Source: Pogostemon cablin
Lineage: Eukaryota; Streptophyta; Magnoliopsida; Lamiales; Lamiaceae
DNA: 64,000 bases
Assembly: GCA_023678885.1 (NCBI GenBank)
Contig: CM042972.1
Span: forward strand, 11,366,501 to 11,430,500
Reading direction: 5' to 3'
A model generated the notes under the pieces. That model was not told where the DNA came from, did no database searches, and saw nothing but the letters and a program-made list of their open reading frames with translations. Both the position numbers and the translations under genes were made by a program. Below, in pieces: positions 36,253 through 47,552 of the stretch (its first letter is position 1; each line of letters opens with the position of its first letter).

Positions 36253-37417
36253 TACTCCTTTCGACTTGAAATAATTATCTTAGTTCCTGTAGACAAACGA
36301 AGTAAGAAATGTCTCTTTTTTTAATTTTCAACTCTACTGTTAAATGATAAAAATGTCCATATCAATTATGTATTTTTTAGAGTAAAAACATCGTTAGAGA
36401 TAATCTAAAAATTATCCCAAAATTGGATCCAGTAAACCATAAAGCAATTTGTGAGATTCAAATCGATGGTCGCAACTCATTGTTTGTTAGAGAAACAGCT
36501 TCCAATGATGCCCCCACCGCCACTTTCCGTTTGATCTACGAGTATTTCCTCTCCAAGCGAAACAACAGCTCCACCAGCACGCCCGACCTTTCGTATTTTG
36601 CCAAAATGATACCGATCTCGCACAAAACCTCTAGGTCTCACTTCCAACACAAGCACCGACGTTCACTACAACCTCTCTTGTCACAAGTCGCAAATAGCCA
36701 GTATCTCCCACAGATTTGAAGTCCCATCGTCTGTATTGCTGGATTCGTAAACTCCATCGCACCGTTCGCTGCCAGTTCTACTGCTCAGCACCGCCAGATC
36801 ACACCACTAGCGACTGTTGTCCGTCACCCTCTAGTCTAATATCACCACCATATAGGTCAAATCTGCTGCCAGTCACGCCACCACTATGCCAATTGAATTG
36901 AGAAGAAACCATGGATTCGGAAGTCAAGTCCACTCCTGAGGACTTTGGACCATAGATTTGTTATCGGAATCACTGGGTGAGCCACGATCCTTCAATAATT
37001 CGAGTCATGTCTGAGCCGTCTCAGATGTGATTTTGAATGGAGATTTAGATATGGAGAATAAGAGAAATAAGAGTGTGGCTGATAGAGTTCTTATTAAGAA
37101 CGAAAGAGATAATAATGTTATGGCTAGGGCTCAAGAGAGAAGATAGATTAGGGTTTGTGGTGAGAGAGTGAATGATTCATGTTTGTGGTGAGGGAGTTCA
37201 GGGTGTGATCGAGGTGGGGGTGAATTTAATTGAGAGAAATTATGGATATGTTTAATTAGATGTGTTAATTTAGATATAACGTGTATTAAGTGTGCTGGTA
37301 TTTTAGAAAATAAAATGTATGAGAATGGTATTTAAGGGCCATTTTTAGGGTAAGATATTTATTGTGGGACGAATTAAAATGGAAAATAAGACACTTATTA
37401 TGTGATAGGGGGAGGTA
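36253..37417. mobile_element. Second large Stowaway-ended element with GC-rich insert
   Basis: About 1.16 kb between TACTCCTTTCGACTTGAAAT and GTGATAGGGGGAGGTA, preceded by TATTGTGGGACGAATTAAAA as in the neighbouring family member. The interior at 36420-36960 is GC-richer and open for 98 codons at 36423-36719, with no recognisable domain. Its layout parallels 34972-36003, but the cargo sequences look different. Confidence 0.4.
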
Positions 37418-37578
37418 TATTGAATTTCCCTCTCATGACATGTCTTGTTATAACTCGTTGTATAAGTGATCGTCTCTTTTTCACTAAATTTGATCAATTC
37501 TATAAAATGGGCTAAAGGTCCTATATATTTGTTTATTAATAAACATATTTAGATTTAATCCATGCATTTCATTGCATA

Positions 37579-37786
37579 TACTCCCTCCGTCTGCTTCTAG
37601 GGTATCCATTTTACTATTTTTTATGTCCGCTTTAAAGATATCTATTTTCTCTATTTAGTAAAAAAATACACAATTTTGCCCACCACTTTCCTCTAATACA
37701 ACTACCCACTTTACATATTATAATAATACTCCTTAATTCACGTGCAAAAAGTAAACATATATCTTAGAATCGGACGGAGGGAGTAT
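37579..37786. mobile_element. Stowaway-like MITE
   Basis: TA-flanked, CTCCCTCCGTCTGC at the left and GGACGGAGGGAG at the right, near-perfect inverted ends. Confidence 0.75.
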
Positions 37787-37813
37787 TATTTTACAATTTA
37801 TAAATTAAAATTA

Positions 37814-38529
37814 GGGAGAATAACCAAATTAGCCAAAATTTAAAGTTAAAAATCATTGTCATCCTATAATTTAACTTTCTAACATCTATACCCAAATGAT
37901 TATTTTTGGACCAAAATGCCCTCCATTTTTTTAAAAATGATTTTATTATTCAATGTTGATAATGATGCTGGATACCAGATACAGGATACTGACATCATGT
38001 CTGACACTTCTGATGTCGTATTCTATATTGGTCAAGGTGTCGGAGCCCAATGAATCCAATACTATCGGATGTCAGATTAGATATCGATCAAGGTATTGAG
38101 AATATGGTGTTAGTATCCCATGTTGAGACTCCGACACCGAATTCGACATCTGGTGCTATAACGATGGTATCAGACATGATGTTAGTTTTCTGTGTTGGAG
38201 CTCTAACACCTTGATCGATATCGAATCCAACACTAGCGGATGTCAGATTCGATATCGATTAAGGTGTCTGGCGTATAATGTTGGTATCCTATGTCGGGAC
38301 TCGACTAAGAATCTGACATCTGGTGCTATAACGATGGTATCGAACATAATATCAGTATCTTGTGTTGGGGCTCCAACACCTTGACCGATACTGAATACTT
38401 AAATTATTAAAAAAGGTGTAAGAGCATTTTAGTGAAAAAAGCCATTTGGGTATAGATGATAGAAAGTTAATTTGTTTGGCGATAATGATTTTTAACGATA
38501 CAAATTGATTATTTTTTTACAACTAACAC
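37814..38529. mobile_element. Long-TIR (Mutator-like) MITE with internal minisatellite
   Basis: The left arm 37814-37935 and right arm 38406-38529 are inverted copies: CATCTATACCCAAATG at the left faces CATTTGGGTATAGATG at the right, and flanking blocks also match. The 9-bp TTAAAATTA lies immediately outside both ends (37805-37813 and 38530-38538), the target-duplication size of Mutator-like elements. The AT-rich duplicate could be coincidental, but it sits exactly at both boundaries. No transposase. Confidence 0.6.
37975..38400. repeat. About 170-bp tandem repeat within the long-TIR MITE
   Basis: Blocks such as GGATGTCAGATT (38067 and 38238) and CATCTGGTGCTATAACGATG (38147 and 38317) recur with a 170-171-bp period for roughly 2.5 units. 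Smaller variants of GATATCGAT and TCCAACACC-type words occur throughout. Confidence 0.75.
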
Positions 38530-38549
38530 TTAAAATTAAAACTGATTCT

Positions 38550-38702
38550 ATGGTGCACTGGTGCAAAGTTTCACCCTAGAATATACAGGCTACAAATATA
38601 GGGAAGTAGTTATGTTTTTTTATTTAATTAATTGTATAGATTAAATTAAAATTTTATTTAATGGTTAAAATCGTACCGATGTATCGGTGCCACAGATGCA
38701 TT
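38550..38702. mobile_element. MITE, GGTGCACCTG-ended family, copy 2
   Basis: Diverged counterpart of 1050-1216. Shared order: GGTGCA at the left, CTAGAAT, GGCTA-AAATATA, AGATTAAATTAAAA-TT, then CGGTGCCACAG at the right. Confidence 0.5.
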
Positions 38703-38825
38703 ATATTGAATTTGAAAATTAATACTCCACATACTACTCCCTATACGATAAGGCCTCATTTGGTACAGTGTAATATGGGCCATGAATATAGTTAATACTC
38801 TTTTATATTATGTTTAGTAGCTAAT

Positions 38826-39084
38826 AATCCCTCCGTCCCGCAACAAGAAGTGCATTTTACCATTTTTGTCAGTCCGGAACACAAGATGTGCATTTCACTT
38901 TTTAGTAAAGGGACTCACACAAATTAATTTTTTCTCTCTCCATAAACCCACACTTCACACTAATACACATACCCACTATATATTAAAATATTATTTCTCT
39001 CACCTCAACTACCTATTAAATATCATATCCCTTAATCTACGTGTAAAAAATTTTCGCCACTCTTGTTGTGGGACGGAGAGAGTA
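38826..39084. mobile_element. Stowaway-like MITE
   Basis: Ends AATCCCTCCGTCCCGCAACAA and TTGTTGTGGGACGGAGAGAGTA are inverted over about 22 bp. Confidence 0.7.
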
Positions 39085-39200
39085 CTTCCTTTTTCAAGAG
39101 GCTCGATATTATGCAGTTGGCCCACTAGATTTTCCTGTTCCCCTTTACAAAAGTAATATAGCCCTGGGCGTAGTATTAATATTACTATCTTAACAGTTAC

Positions 39201-39210
39201 TATATATAAA
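39201..39210 (+). promoter_or_regulatory. TATA box of the UGT fragment
   Basis: TATATATAAA about 120 bp upstream of the ATG at 39332, a normal plant distance allowing an approximately 90-base leader. Confidence 0.5.
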
Positions 39211-39331
39211 GAGGTTAATTTACGTTTCTGTCCATGTCTCTCTCCATGTATCTGTATTCAATTTCATTTATATTTTCTCGTTCAAGTTTCTTCCTTCCCC
39301 AAATCTTCCACAACAGCCTCAATCACTCAAC

Positions 39332-39541
39332 ATGGCAGCTCATTTCATCTTATTTTCCATGTTGGCTCCGAGTCACACAATCCCCATAATAGACATTGTC
39401 AAATTCTTGGGTCTACATGGTTTTATGGGTTTCCATTATCACTCTACCCAACAACGGGTAGTTTTGCTTCAACCATCGATTGCACTATTGGATTTGGATA
39501 GAAAATTCAGCTGATCGAAAAATATTTTCCTTCTATAGAAG
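39332..39541 (+). pseudogene. UDP-glycosyltransferase (UGT73-like) 5' fragment
   Basis: The ATG at 39332 starts MAAHFILFSMLAPSHTIPII followed by DIVKFL, the N-terminal beta1-alpha1 signature of plant family-1 UGTs (typically HFVLFP-MA-GH-IP--DIA-LL). The segment normally contains a catalytic His; here the His of the PSHTIP segment is in place. After residue 30 the frame is shifted: the expected V-IIT-P-N block is present in the next frame as VSIITLPNNG. The copy ends at 39541, where an LTR begins. In full UGTs about 480 residues are expected, including the C-terminal PSPG sugar-donor box; none of that is found. Promoter and leader appear intact, so the truncated gene could once have been transcribed. 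Confidence 0.7.
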
Positions 39542-40247
39542 TGTTGGAGATTTTTACACCAACCAATCACTATTACATCGTGGGAAATAAAAGAAATTAA
39601 AATAATTAAAAAATTACAATCGAAAATACATATTAATAAAAGGGACTTCAAACCTACGAATGTGCTGAATCTCCTTCAAATAAATCTTCAAATTATTTGA
39701 GTAGAAGCATTTTCTAACTTGCAACAAGTCTAGTCGGAGTTGGATCTCTTCCCGCAAGACAAATCAAATACGTCCCGATAGTGCTTCGATTCGGACATAA
39801 TGTCCAAAAGGTAAAACGGTTTCTCTCCTACACAAGTAGCACCACAAGTGTAGTAGCTCCGATGAACTAAAAGAAAATGGAGGAGAGGATCGTCTAAACT
39901 ATGCTTTATGCAAGTGTATCCAGAGGTGCACGTTTTTTATTTGTTGTATTATGTTGTAATACATGGTGAATAACCCTATTTATATGCGCACCATTCAACT
40001 CAGCAATAATGGCGATGGGCGTTGATTACGATGGATTAAATACTGATGGATGTAAAATTCCTCTAATCAGCATTTAAGGAGGGTTTGACATGCATCTAGG
40101 TTCAACGAATCTGCTCCAAACTTAACAAATTATATAACTTCTCCACTTGATGAGCCAAATTATACTCGCCCATTAATTCTATTTAATTGATGATTAATTC
40201 AACAATGAACCCTAACTAACCAATTAAATCCAATTAATTTTCTAACA
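39542..40247 (-). repeat. Copia-type LTR (third family), 706 bp
   Basis: Reads TGTTGGAGATTTTTACACC at the left and TTTTCTAACA at the right. The adjoining ATCCCCCACATGAGTGG at 40248-40264 is, inverted, CCACTCATGTGGGGGAT, a polypurine tract, so the element lies on the minus strand with its interior to the right. It interrupts the UGT fragment. Confidence 0.65.
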
Positions 40248-41640
40248 ATCCCCCACATGAGTGGAAATTTGTGCACACATGAAATACAGACACACAATTC
40301 AATTCTCCTGAGACACTAATGTATCCGGATAGGTAGCTTGGGACTTTGAACCTTCTGTAATCCAACACTATCGAGTATACCGGCGGCTTAGTAGACACAA
40401 GGTTTTTAACTACTCCTCCTTAGTGTATACTGAGACAACAATGAGAACACATCAATGTCTCTAAATATCCTTGTTTTCACATTTTGGTCTGTTTCGATCA
40501 TGGACCCCTTTTGAATTCATTAGTGTTTCACTTTGAAGCACCCACTTACTTCACACTTAGATATGTGATCTCCTATCTTGAGTATCAAATTATACTCAAT
40601 AAGCCTCTACTTGGCCTTTTAGGAATCATTAAAAGTCAAAGACTTGGCCTCACCATAATACAGATTCCAACACTTGGAATTATTGTTCTTCTAAGGAATG
40701 GTAGGTAACAAATGTTACTTGAACCTCCACAATTTTTTTCCCATTGAACCAAGTTCTTGGGATCTCTAGTTATCATGGTTGGGTTCTTACTTTGTGGATT
40801 TTAATCACATTCCTTTTAGCAATTTTATTAATCTTGATTTTCACACATGTGTAAGTGAATCTACTTTCTTTTCTTCAAGATTAATTTATTGTGTATTAAA
40901 CACAACCACTTTTCATATTAAACACAACCACTTTTCATATTAATCCAAACAACCCTACATTTGAAGTGTCATAGTCCATACTCGGGTTGACATCCCCACA
41001 CTTAGAGTGATACCCCCACACTCGGGGTGGCACCCCCCACACTTGAGGATTTTAAGTGTTTCATGAATTTTTGATTTTATGCAAACGTTATACAATCTTA
41101 CATCAACCCATATGACAATAACATGTCATGAGTAGTTTAATTTAGATTAAAGATATTTACATCTTCACTTGCCTTCTCGCTAATACATTGTCATTTTTTT
41201 GCTTTATTTTCTTTATTTCTCAAAGATTTCAATAACTCGATAAGCATTTAAGTGCCACAATAACATTGCAAAGTGCATTACATATGCTACTAAGAATAAA
41301 TTTCTGTATAAATCCAATGATCTCGAATCCAACATCTCTATTGATGTTCGTTACGTATGTATCGACTCTCGTAAATTATTTTGGATTTCTCCCCGGTGCC
41401 AGAACATCAAATGCTTTAGGTGTACTAGACGGAGGATTGACTTTGGGATCACAACTTTTATCCCATTCTCACTTTCATTCCTACTAGATTTCAAGTCCCA
41501 AGTTGGACATTTCTAGTGATTGGGAAGGTGAAGACTTCTCGTCATGTGATTGATGTCACACTTCATCAATCGATTCACATCTATTTGTCTTGAAATTGAT
41601 GTCACAAATCATTAATCAGACACAATATTTATCTTGCGTA
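40248..41640 (-). mobile_element. Decayed interior next to the 39542 LTR
   Basis: No recognisable polyprotein motif on either strand. It has a short imperfect repeat of CCCCACACTTAGAGTG-like units at 40985-41035. Inferred to be the 3' internal portion of the LTR element by position only. Confidence 0.3.
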
Positions 41641-41695
41641 TAATAAATTTAAGCAGGATTTTATAAATCTTGAATCCTCTATCAAGTAATTTTTC

Positions 41696-41703
<8 letters not shown>

Positions 41704-41792
<89 letters not shown>
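41704..41792. repeat. (TA)n microsatellite
   Basis: About 90 bp of TA repeat with one interruption, the longest in the window. Confidence 0.95.
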
Positions 41793-41794
<2 letters not shown>

Positions 41795-42520
41795 TTTATA
41801 CGAGCGTATGACGCTCCAAAGATGTAGTATGTGATGATGATTTCGAAACTTATTTTTGAGGGCATATGGGTACGCTAAATTTGGTAAGTGCTATGACCAA
41901 GAAATCCTTTTATTTTTGTATGACATAAATACATATTTTATTTTTGCTATTTTTATAACAAAAGTGGGATCCACTTTGACCAAGTTCTAGGGTAGGTTGG
42001 ATCTCATTCCTTGCGTTACTAGTTAAGATGAACCGAACACGTTACGTTGGCTGGATTTTATTTTATTTTTTTTAATAGTGAGCTATTCATACAAGAAATT
42101 TAATCCTCATACCCCATAATTTTTAAAAATTACTTATTATGAAATGCCTTAAATACCATTTTATATTATTAAAGACATTTTTAATACATAAAATTCAAAT
42201 TACTTCTATTTGTAAATTACAGCAAATTCTGAAAATTCATTAGGATAACGTCTTCCCAACAACTAGCAATCCATTTTTATATGTCCATGCCTTATTATGT
42301 GTTAAATATACCCAACTATCAGTTACTTTATATAATTCCCTTTACATATCATGTAACGTGTTAATGCCCATGCAGATACAATTTATCCGTTTGCGTTTTA
42401 CAAATCATGACCCGTCATATTAGAAGAAACACTATGGTTTTCTTGTTCTTAATGACCTTACTTCAACAACAATTAATTGTAATCCACCTTGTTCTTTGTA
42501 CACTTAATAAAAGACGTAGA
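41793..42520. other. Intergenic, no gene supported
   Basis: AT-rich. It should contain the left end of the Harbinger element if one survives, but no terminal inverted repeat was recognised. Confidence 0.3.
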
Positions 42521-42523
42521 TGA

Positions 42524-43746
42524 GTGCGTAGACGGTTGGAGAATGTGCAACCTTATTCTATGCTAGCTAAGATTCCATATCAAGTTGAGCATATGGATAG
42601 GTTGTTTAGGGTTTCTGATCGTGTATGTATTGAGAACCTGAGGATGGATAGAGATGCGTTTGCTAGACTTTGTTTCTTGTTGAGAGAGTTCGGTGGATTG
42701 TCAGATTCAAAGTACGTCATTGTTGAGAAGCAAGTATCATATTCTTTTACCATTCCTGGTCATCACAAGAAAAATATGACAGTGAAATTTGATTTCTTCA
42801 AGTCTGGACACATGATTTCCCACTACATACACATCGTACTAAAGGCATTGTTGAAACTCCATCTCCTTATAATGATTAAACCAACCCCAATTGTAGATGA
42901 TTCAACACACTCGAGATGGAAATGGTTCAAGGTATCATCATTGTATTACTCTGCACTTATATGTAATACTGCGTTTATATTATGTTGACCACGTACATAT
43001 TGTCAATTAGGGTTTTCTAGGGGCATTAGATGGCATCCATATTCATGTTCATGTCAGAAAAGAAGACAAAGGTAGGTATAGGGATAGAAATTCAAAGATA
43101 ACGACAAATGTCCTCTGTGTCTGCGACCAGAATGCTAACTTCATTTATGTTTTTCCTTACTGGGAAGGGTCAGCAACTGATAGAGGAGTGTTGCGTAATG
43201 TTGTGGCTATAAAGGTTTCAATTGGGGGTAATCTATACCTTATGCACCTTAACCTTACTATTTATTAAGTTTACCAATTTATTGTTCCCATCAAGGATAC
43301 CTAATTAAGTCACATATTTACATATGGGTCAATATTACTTGTGTGACCAAACTTATGCGAAAACTGAAGGGTTTCTCGTTCCATATAAAGGGCAAAGATA
43401 TCATTTTAAGGATTAAGTCCATCCTTGAGGTCATTCTAACACTTCAATATGTATAAGACAGAGCACGTAATGTTATCGAACGTGCATTTGGGATTCTAAA
43501 AAACATTTCAGAGACTATCTCATTAAAGTTCAAATAAGACTAATCATGGCATGTGTTCTTATGCATAATTTTATCCAATTAGTTATGGAAGTTTATCCAA
43601 TTGGGTCTTTGTTGGAGAACGACACCATTGAAGATGAGGAGTACCATGGTGACGACGAGGTGGTGGATGCAACAAAGTCCTCACCACAATGGAACCTCGA
43701 TCGGGATGAGATAGCTCATACAATTTTCAATGAATGGAATAGTTGA
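42524..43746 (+). pseudogene. PIF/Harbinger transposase (ALP1-like DDE nuclease), broken
   Basis: Exon 1 (42524-42931) carries the N-terminal region with VCIENLRMDRDAFARLC and a KFDFFKSGHMISHYIH block. It ends KWFK at a consensus AAG|GTATCA donor; a 79-bp intron ends AATTAG at 43010. Exon 2 opens FLGALDGIHIHV (first catalytic Asp), then KITTNVLCVC and PYWEGSATDRGVL. After a break near 43230-43320 come QYYLCDQTY (second Asp) and GFLVPYKGQRYHF, and near 43465 ARNVIERAFGIL with the catalytic Glu. The last frame, 43546-43746, has MACVLMHNFI and an acidic tail ending FNEWNS. Stops just upstream of the start (42521), after RYHF, and a shift around 43510 make it non-functional. Harbinger transposases need a Myb/SANT-like partner, which is found on the opposite strand at 47.5-48.8 kb. 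Confidence 0.85.
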
Positions 43747-44216
43747 TGTCACCCTTTAAGTACTCTCCTTTTTGTGGTATTGTAAGAAGATTCGCAATTT
43801 GTTAAATGTAAATATTGTGAGCTTCTATAAGACAAGCATTTCTTAAGCTATGGATATAATTTTAAATGTATCAATGTGCATCGCCAATGTGATATGCTAT
43901 TAATGTTCATTTGTTCATAATACTATAATTCTACACTACACAGATACATTGATTTTGGTAAAGTGAAAACTAGAATAGTGGAAACTATTTTTTTAGAATG
44001 TCTTACGTGTCAATTGTTGAAACTTATTTGCAGTTACTTGTTTTGATTAACTGCTAGCCACAAGTCATCCTGAACTCCAACAGATCAGGTATACGTCTTA
44101 CTGTATGTTTATCCTTTACATCAAGTTACATAATGATTATTTTATGTGTTGTAGTTGAATGTATTTGCTCATCAAACATAATTGCATTACTTCATAATGT
44201 CTCAATGTTTGATAGA

Positions 44217-44440
44217 ATGGGTTCAACTAGATATGCAATGATGGCCTCCAATTGTTACTATGGGACTGGATAAATGCAGTTAAGGTGCGCAGGGAGGCAT
44301 GCAACATTCCCTGGCAGATTTTACTACATATGCCCAAAGAACGTCCGTCACAGATGACATTTTATTTGGGCTGATGAATACCTTCGAAATGATCCTTCCA
44401 CACAGGAACCTCCACTCATAAAAAATTATCTTCCAAAGTA
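44217..44440 (+). pseudogene. GRF-type zinc-finger fragment
   Basis: From the ATG at 44217 the frame gives a short leader, a stop, then RCAGRHATFPGRFYYICPKN, a further stop, and HFIWADEYLRND. The spacing of Cys, the PGR-F motif, CP, His and the FxWxDE-like end matches the GRF zinc finger (C-x-C-G...NPGR-F--CP...C/H-FF-W-DE), with the first Cys replaced. GRF fingers bind nucleic acid and occur often in plant transposon ORFs. Its position between the Harbinger transposase and Myb ORFs suggests it is an accessory protein of the element, but it could be an independent insertion. Confidence 0.45.
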
Positions 44441-45454
44441 AGATATATCGGTGGTATGTCAAACTGAAGTGTCAATAAACCTTCTTATGTAGGATTTTCA
44501 CGTGAATCAATGGATAATGATGAGAGCGTGGAGTACTTCAGTGATCATTCTGGTTCTTCTCAGCTCCCTACCGTATCAAATTTTATGGATAGCAATGGCA
44601 GTCGAACTCCAACGATAATTTGATTTTGGGGTTTTATTGTTATACTTTTTATGTGCATCATTCTTGTTTTGTTGGGTCGTGTTAAGTAGGAAATTATTAT
44701 ATGTCATATGCTTGCATGAACAGATTGTGTAATTTTTGGGGATGTTAAATTCATGCCAGGAATGCTTAATATCTCTAACTAGGCTATTACAGAATTTTGC
44801 TACGTGCGTAAATGTGTCAGAAGTGTGTATGTTGAAGTCTTCCCTCCTTGAAGATTGTATCAAACTTGTTAAATGATATTGTTTCGTCATTTAAGTTGTG
44901 GCTTGTCTTTTGCAGTTGATATCTTTTTCCACCGTATGTATACATGTAGAGAATCTATCATAATTGATATTGCATTATGTTATTTGAAATAGTGGGGCCG
45001 ACCTCATTTGTCATTGGTGATAACATCTATCAATGTAAAGTCTTGCATCTGGTTTGGCAAGGGAAAAAAGTAAGTATTGAATTCACATCTTTAAATGCAT
45101 TCTAGCATGATCACATGAGTGAGAGACTAAATGGTCACTCGATCAGCTATTGATAAAAAAAGTCTATGTCATTATGCACACAACTATTTTTTTTCCTGAC
45201 CTCTACATTACCATACATTAACCTTCTTTGCTTTACTCTTTTTTATCACTTAAAAAAAAATCAAATTACAAACATAAATAATTATTTTAAAGTGTACCAA
45301 ATGTGTGGCTATAAAAGAGATAGCTCTTCAATCCCAATATCCATAAACTTCTTTCATTTACAATATTTACATTACTCTGATGGAAGCTTTTTGTAACAAT
45401 GCCTCTACCTCAAATCCCTCCCCTATATCTGATGCTTTATTCAGGTATATGGGA

Positions 45455-45712
45455 TAAAGAAATGGACAGTCATTTCATCAACTCTCTACTTGAACAAAAG
45501 CATAATGGAAATTAGACTGATACCATGCCCTCCTAAATGCCCAGTATGAGATAAACCAACTTCAACAGAAGTGTGTCATGGAACGAAGTGTTGAGTGTGG
45601 TCATTTTCTGAAAAAAAGATATGATACTTTCAAATACTTATGCCATATGGCGGATGCTTGGTGGGATGAGCTTACGAATTTCATAAACTTGTCGAAGTTA
45701 GCATGGTTAAAA
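45455..45712 (+). pseudogene. Possible further coding remnants in the Harbinger interval
   Basis: 45460-45530 reads IWDKEMDSHFINSLLEQK, similar to the helix-1 region of Myb/SANT-like domains of plant transposons (W-x-x-x-MD---I--L-EQ). 45550-45710 is open for about 54 codons and includes QLQQKCVMERSVECGHFLKK and WWDELTNFINLSKL. Neither is long enough for a firm call. Confidence 0.25.
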
Positions 45713-46099
45713 CTCATTCAGCTAATATTTTTAATAACTACTATCTTCACTACGTGATCCACATAAAGCATAATCCGTCTTTATTTATTCTTATAGGAAG
45801 ATGAATTCTATATGACTTATTTTCATTGTGGTTAACCTCTATATACTCAAATGAGAGTGTTGTTCGGAACTATTCAAGGGTGGCCTCCACAGGATATCAT
45901 AGTAATTAGCAATGATTCTAACTCTCATTGTGTCCAAAAAATGAAACAATAATCATTTCAGATGATGACGAGGAGATATCTTCTCCCATGCAATGACTCA
46001 AATCACGTGCTTCGAACCCCTTCAAAGAACCTAGCAACCCAACACGAAACATAATCGACATAATCAATTTGGTGATAACTCTTCATATTCATTATCAAG

Positions 46100-47550
46100 T
46101 CTAGTGTAGTGGTTCCATATCTCTAAAAAGAAATGAGGTGGTGGGTGCAATCCAAATGTAAGCGATGTTTCCTGTACAAACTGTGTAAGAGTCGTCTTCC
46201 AAGCGGCTGTATATGTTAGGTCCACTTTACTATTGTTTATTTCGAATGGATGAGTTCAGTGCATCAATTAATATCCTCGTCTATATAGTAGAGTGCCAGA
46301 GTCGCCTTCCGAGTATATGCTTATTCCATGTTGTTATCATTACAATTGTTCTATATGTTGTTAATATTATTATTATTATTATCTAATTTCTGGTAAAACC
46401 TATTGTGAAATAAAATGTAACCATAAGCCCTTTTCATACACTAATTATTGACCTAAAAATTAATGATCCTAATTTGACGTGAAAAATAAAAGACATAAAT
46501 AAAATGTCATAAAAAATGGTTATGCCAACAAATCATGCACTCCACCGAATTTTTCCTAACATTGTTCAAGACATGTTGCATTTTTTAATTAATTTTTTAA
46601 TACCATAAAAATAAAAAGCATTATTTGCCTCTTTTTAAAATTAACAATTTTCAAATTTCATTGATTAATAAATAAATTTACATATGAAGTCATTGGAATT
46701 ACTGGAAAAAACACTACGTCTCATAAAAAAATTAAAAGAATCAGTCAACATTGACATTAATATCCAATAAATACGGAGATTCACTAAACAATAACTTTAA
46801 AAAAATTACAATTATCTGAAAAAAATAAAAGAAGAAAAGTACTCTCCTTTAAATATAAGATTAGTATTAGGAAAAGTATTTTTGTTTAACTCAATGTTGC
46901 GGTATTATAATTATTTATTCTTTGGTCGATCTATTTAAACCCTCAATTTAATGTTTTTATAAGTTATAAATTTAAATATATGCATAAAACATAAAAATGA
47001 CTCCTTAACAAAACCAATAAGCAGTTCATTCCATTTTAATGGCTTGGTTAGATTTGGACATAAGCAAATGGTAGTAGAATAACAAAATAAATTAGACGAG
47101 TAACTAATTCATAACAGAAGTCTTGCATGATACTATAAGGAATCTTAGGCAGGGAATAATGTAACGTAGTAAGCATAGTGAATTTTTTATTCTACTGGGA
47201 AGCTCACGCCCATGAGTATAATGTAACAACACACAAATTAAGAAACGTATATGACACAGACGAGAACCAAAAAGGATGATCATAACTAAAATACCATCAC
47301 AGCCTGCCAGCCATGATACATTCCTAATCTGATTAGTGAAACAAAATAAAGCCTAGTAAAAGCTTCCACTTCTACTTGTCAAACAAAACGACAATTCAAC
47401 GTCAATCCATCCTAAAAAAATCGCCTGATTTGTACATATTCAACTATTTACAATGAACTAAAAACTAAAGTTTGATGAAGGGCTTACGTAGCAAAAACAA
47501 CATAACCACAAAGTCGCACCACAAACCAAATAACCAGCCAATTCAATCTT
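46100..47550. other. Intergenic, no gene supported
   Basis: AT-rich with a short (TTA)n-type tract near 46365. No terminal repeat or ORF recognised. Confidence 0.35.
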
Positions 47551-47552
47551 TT

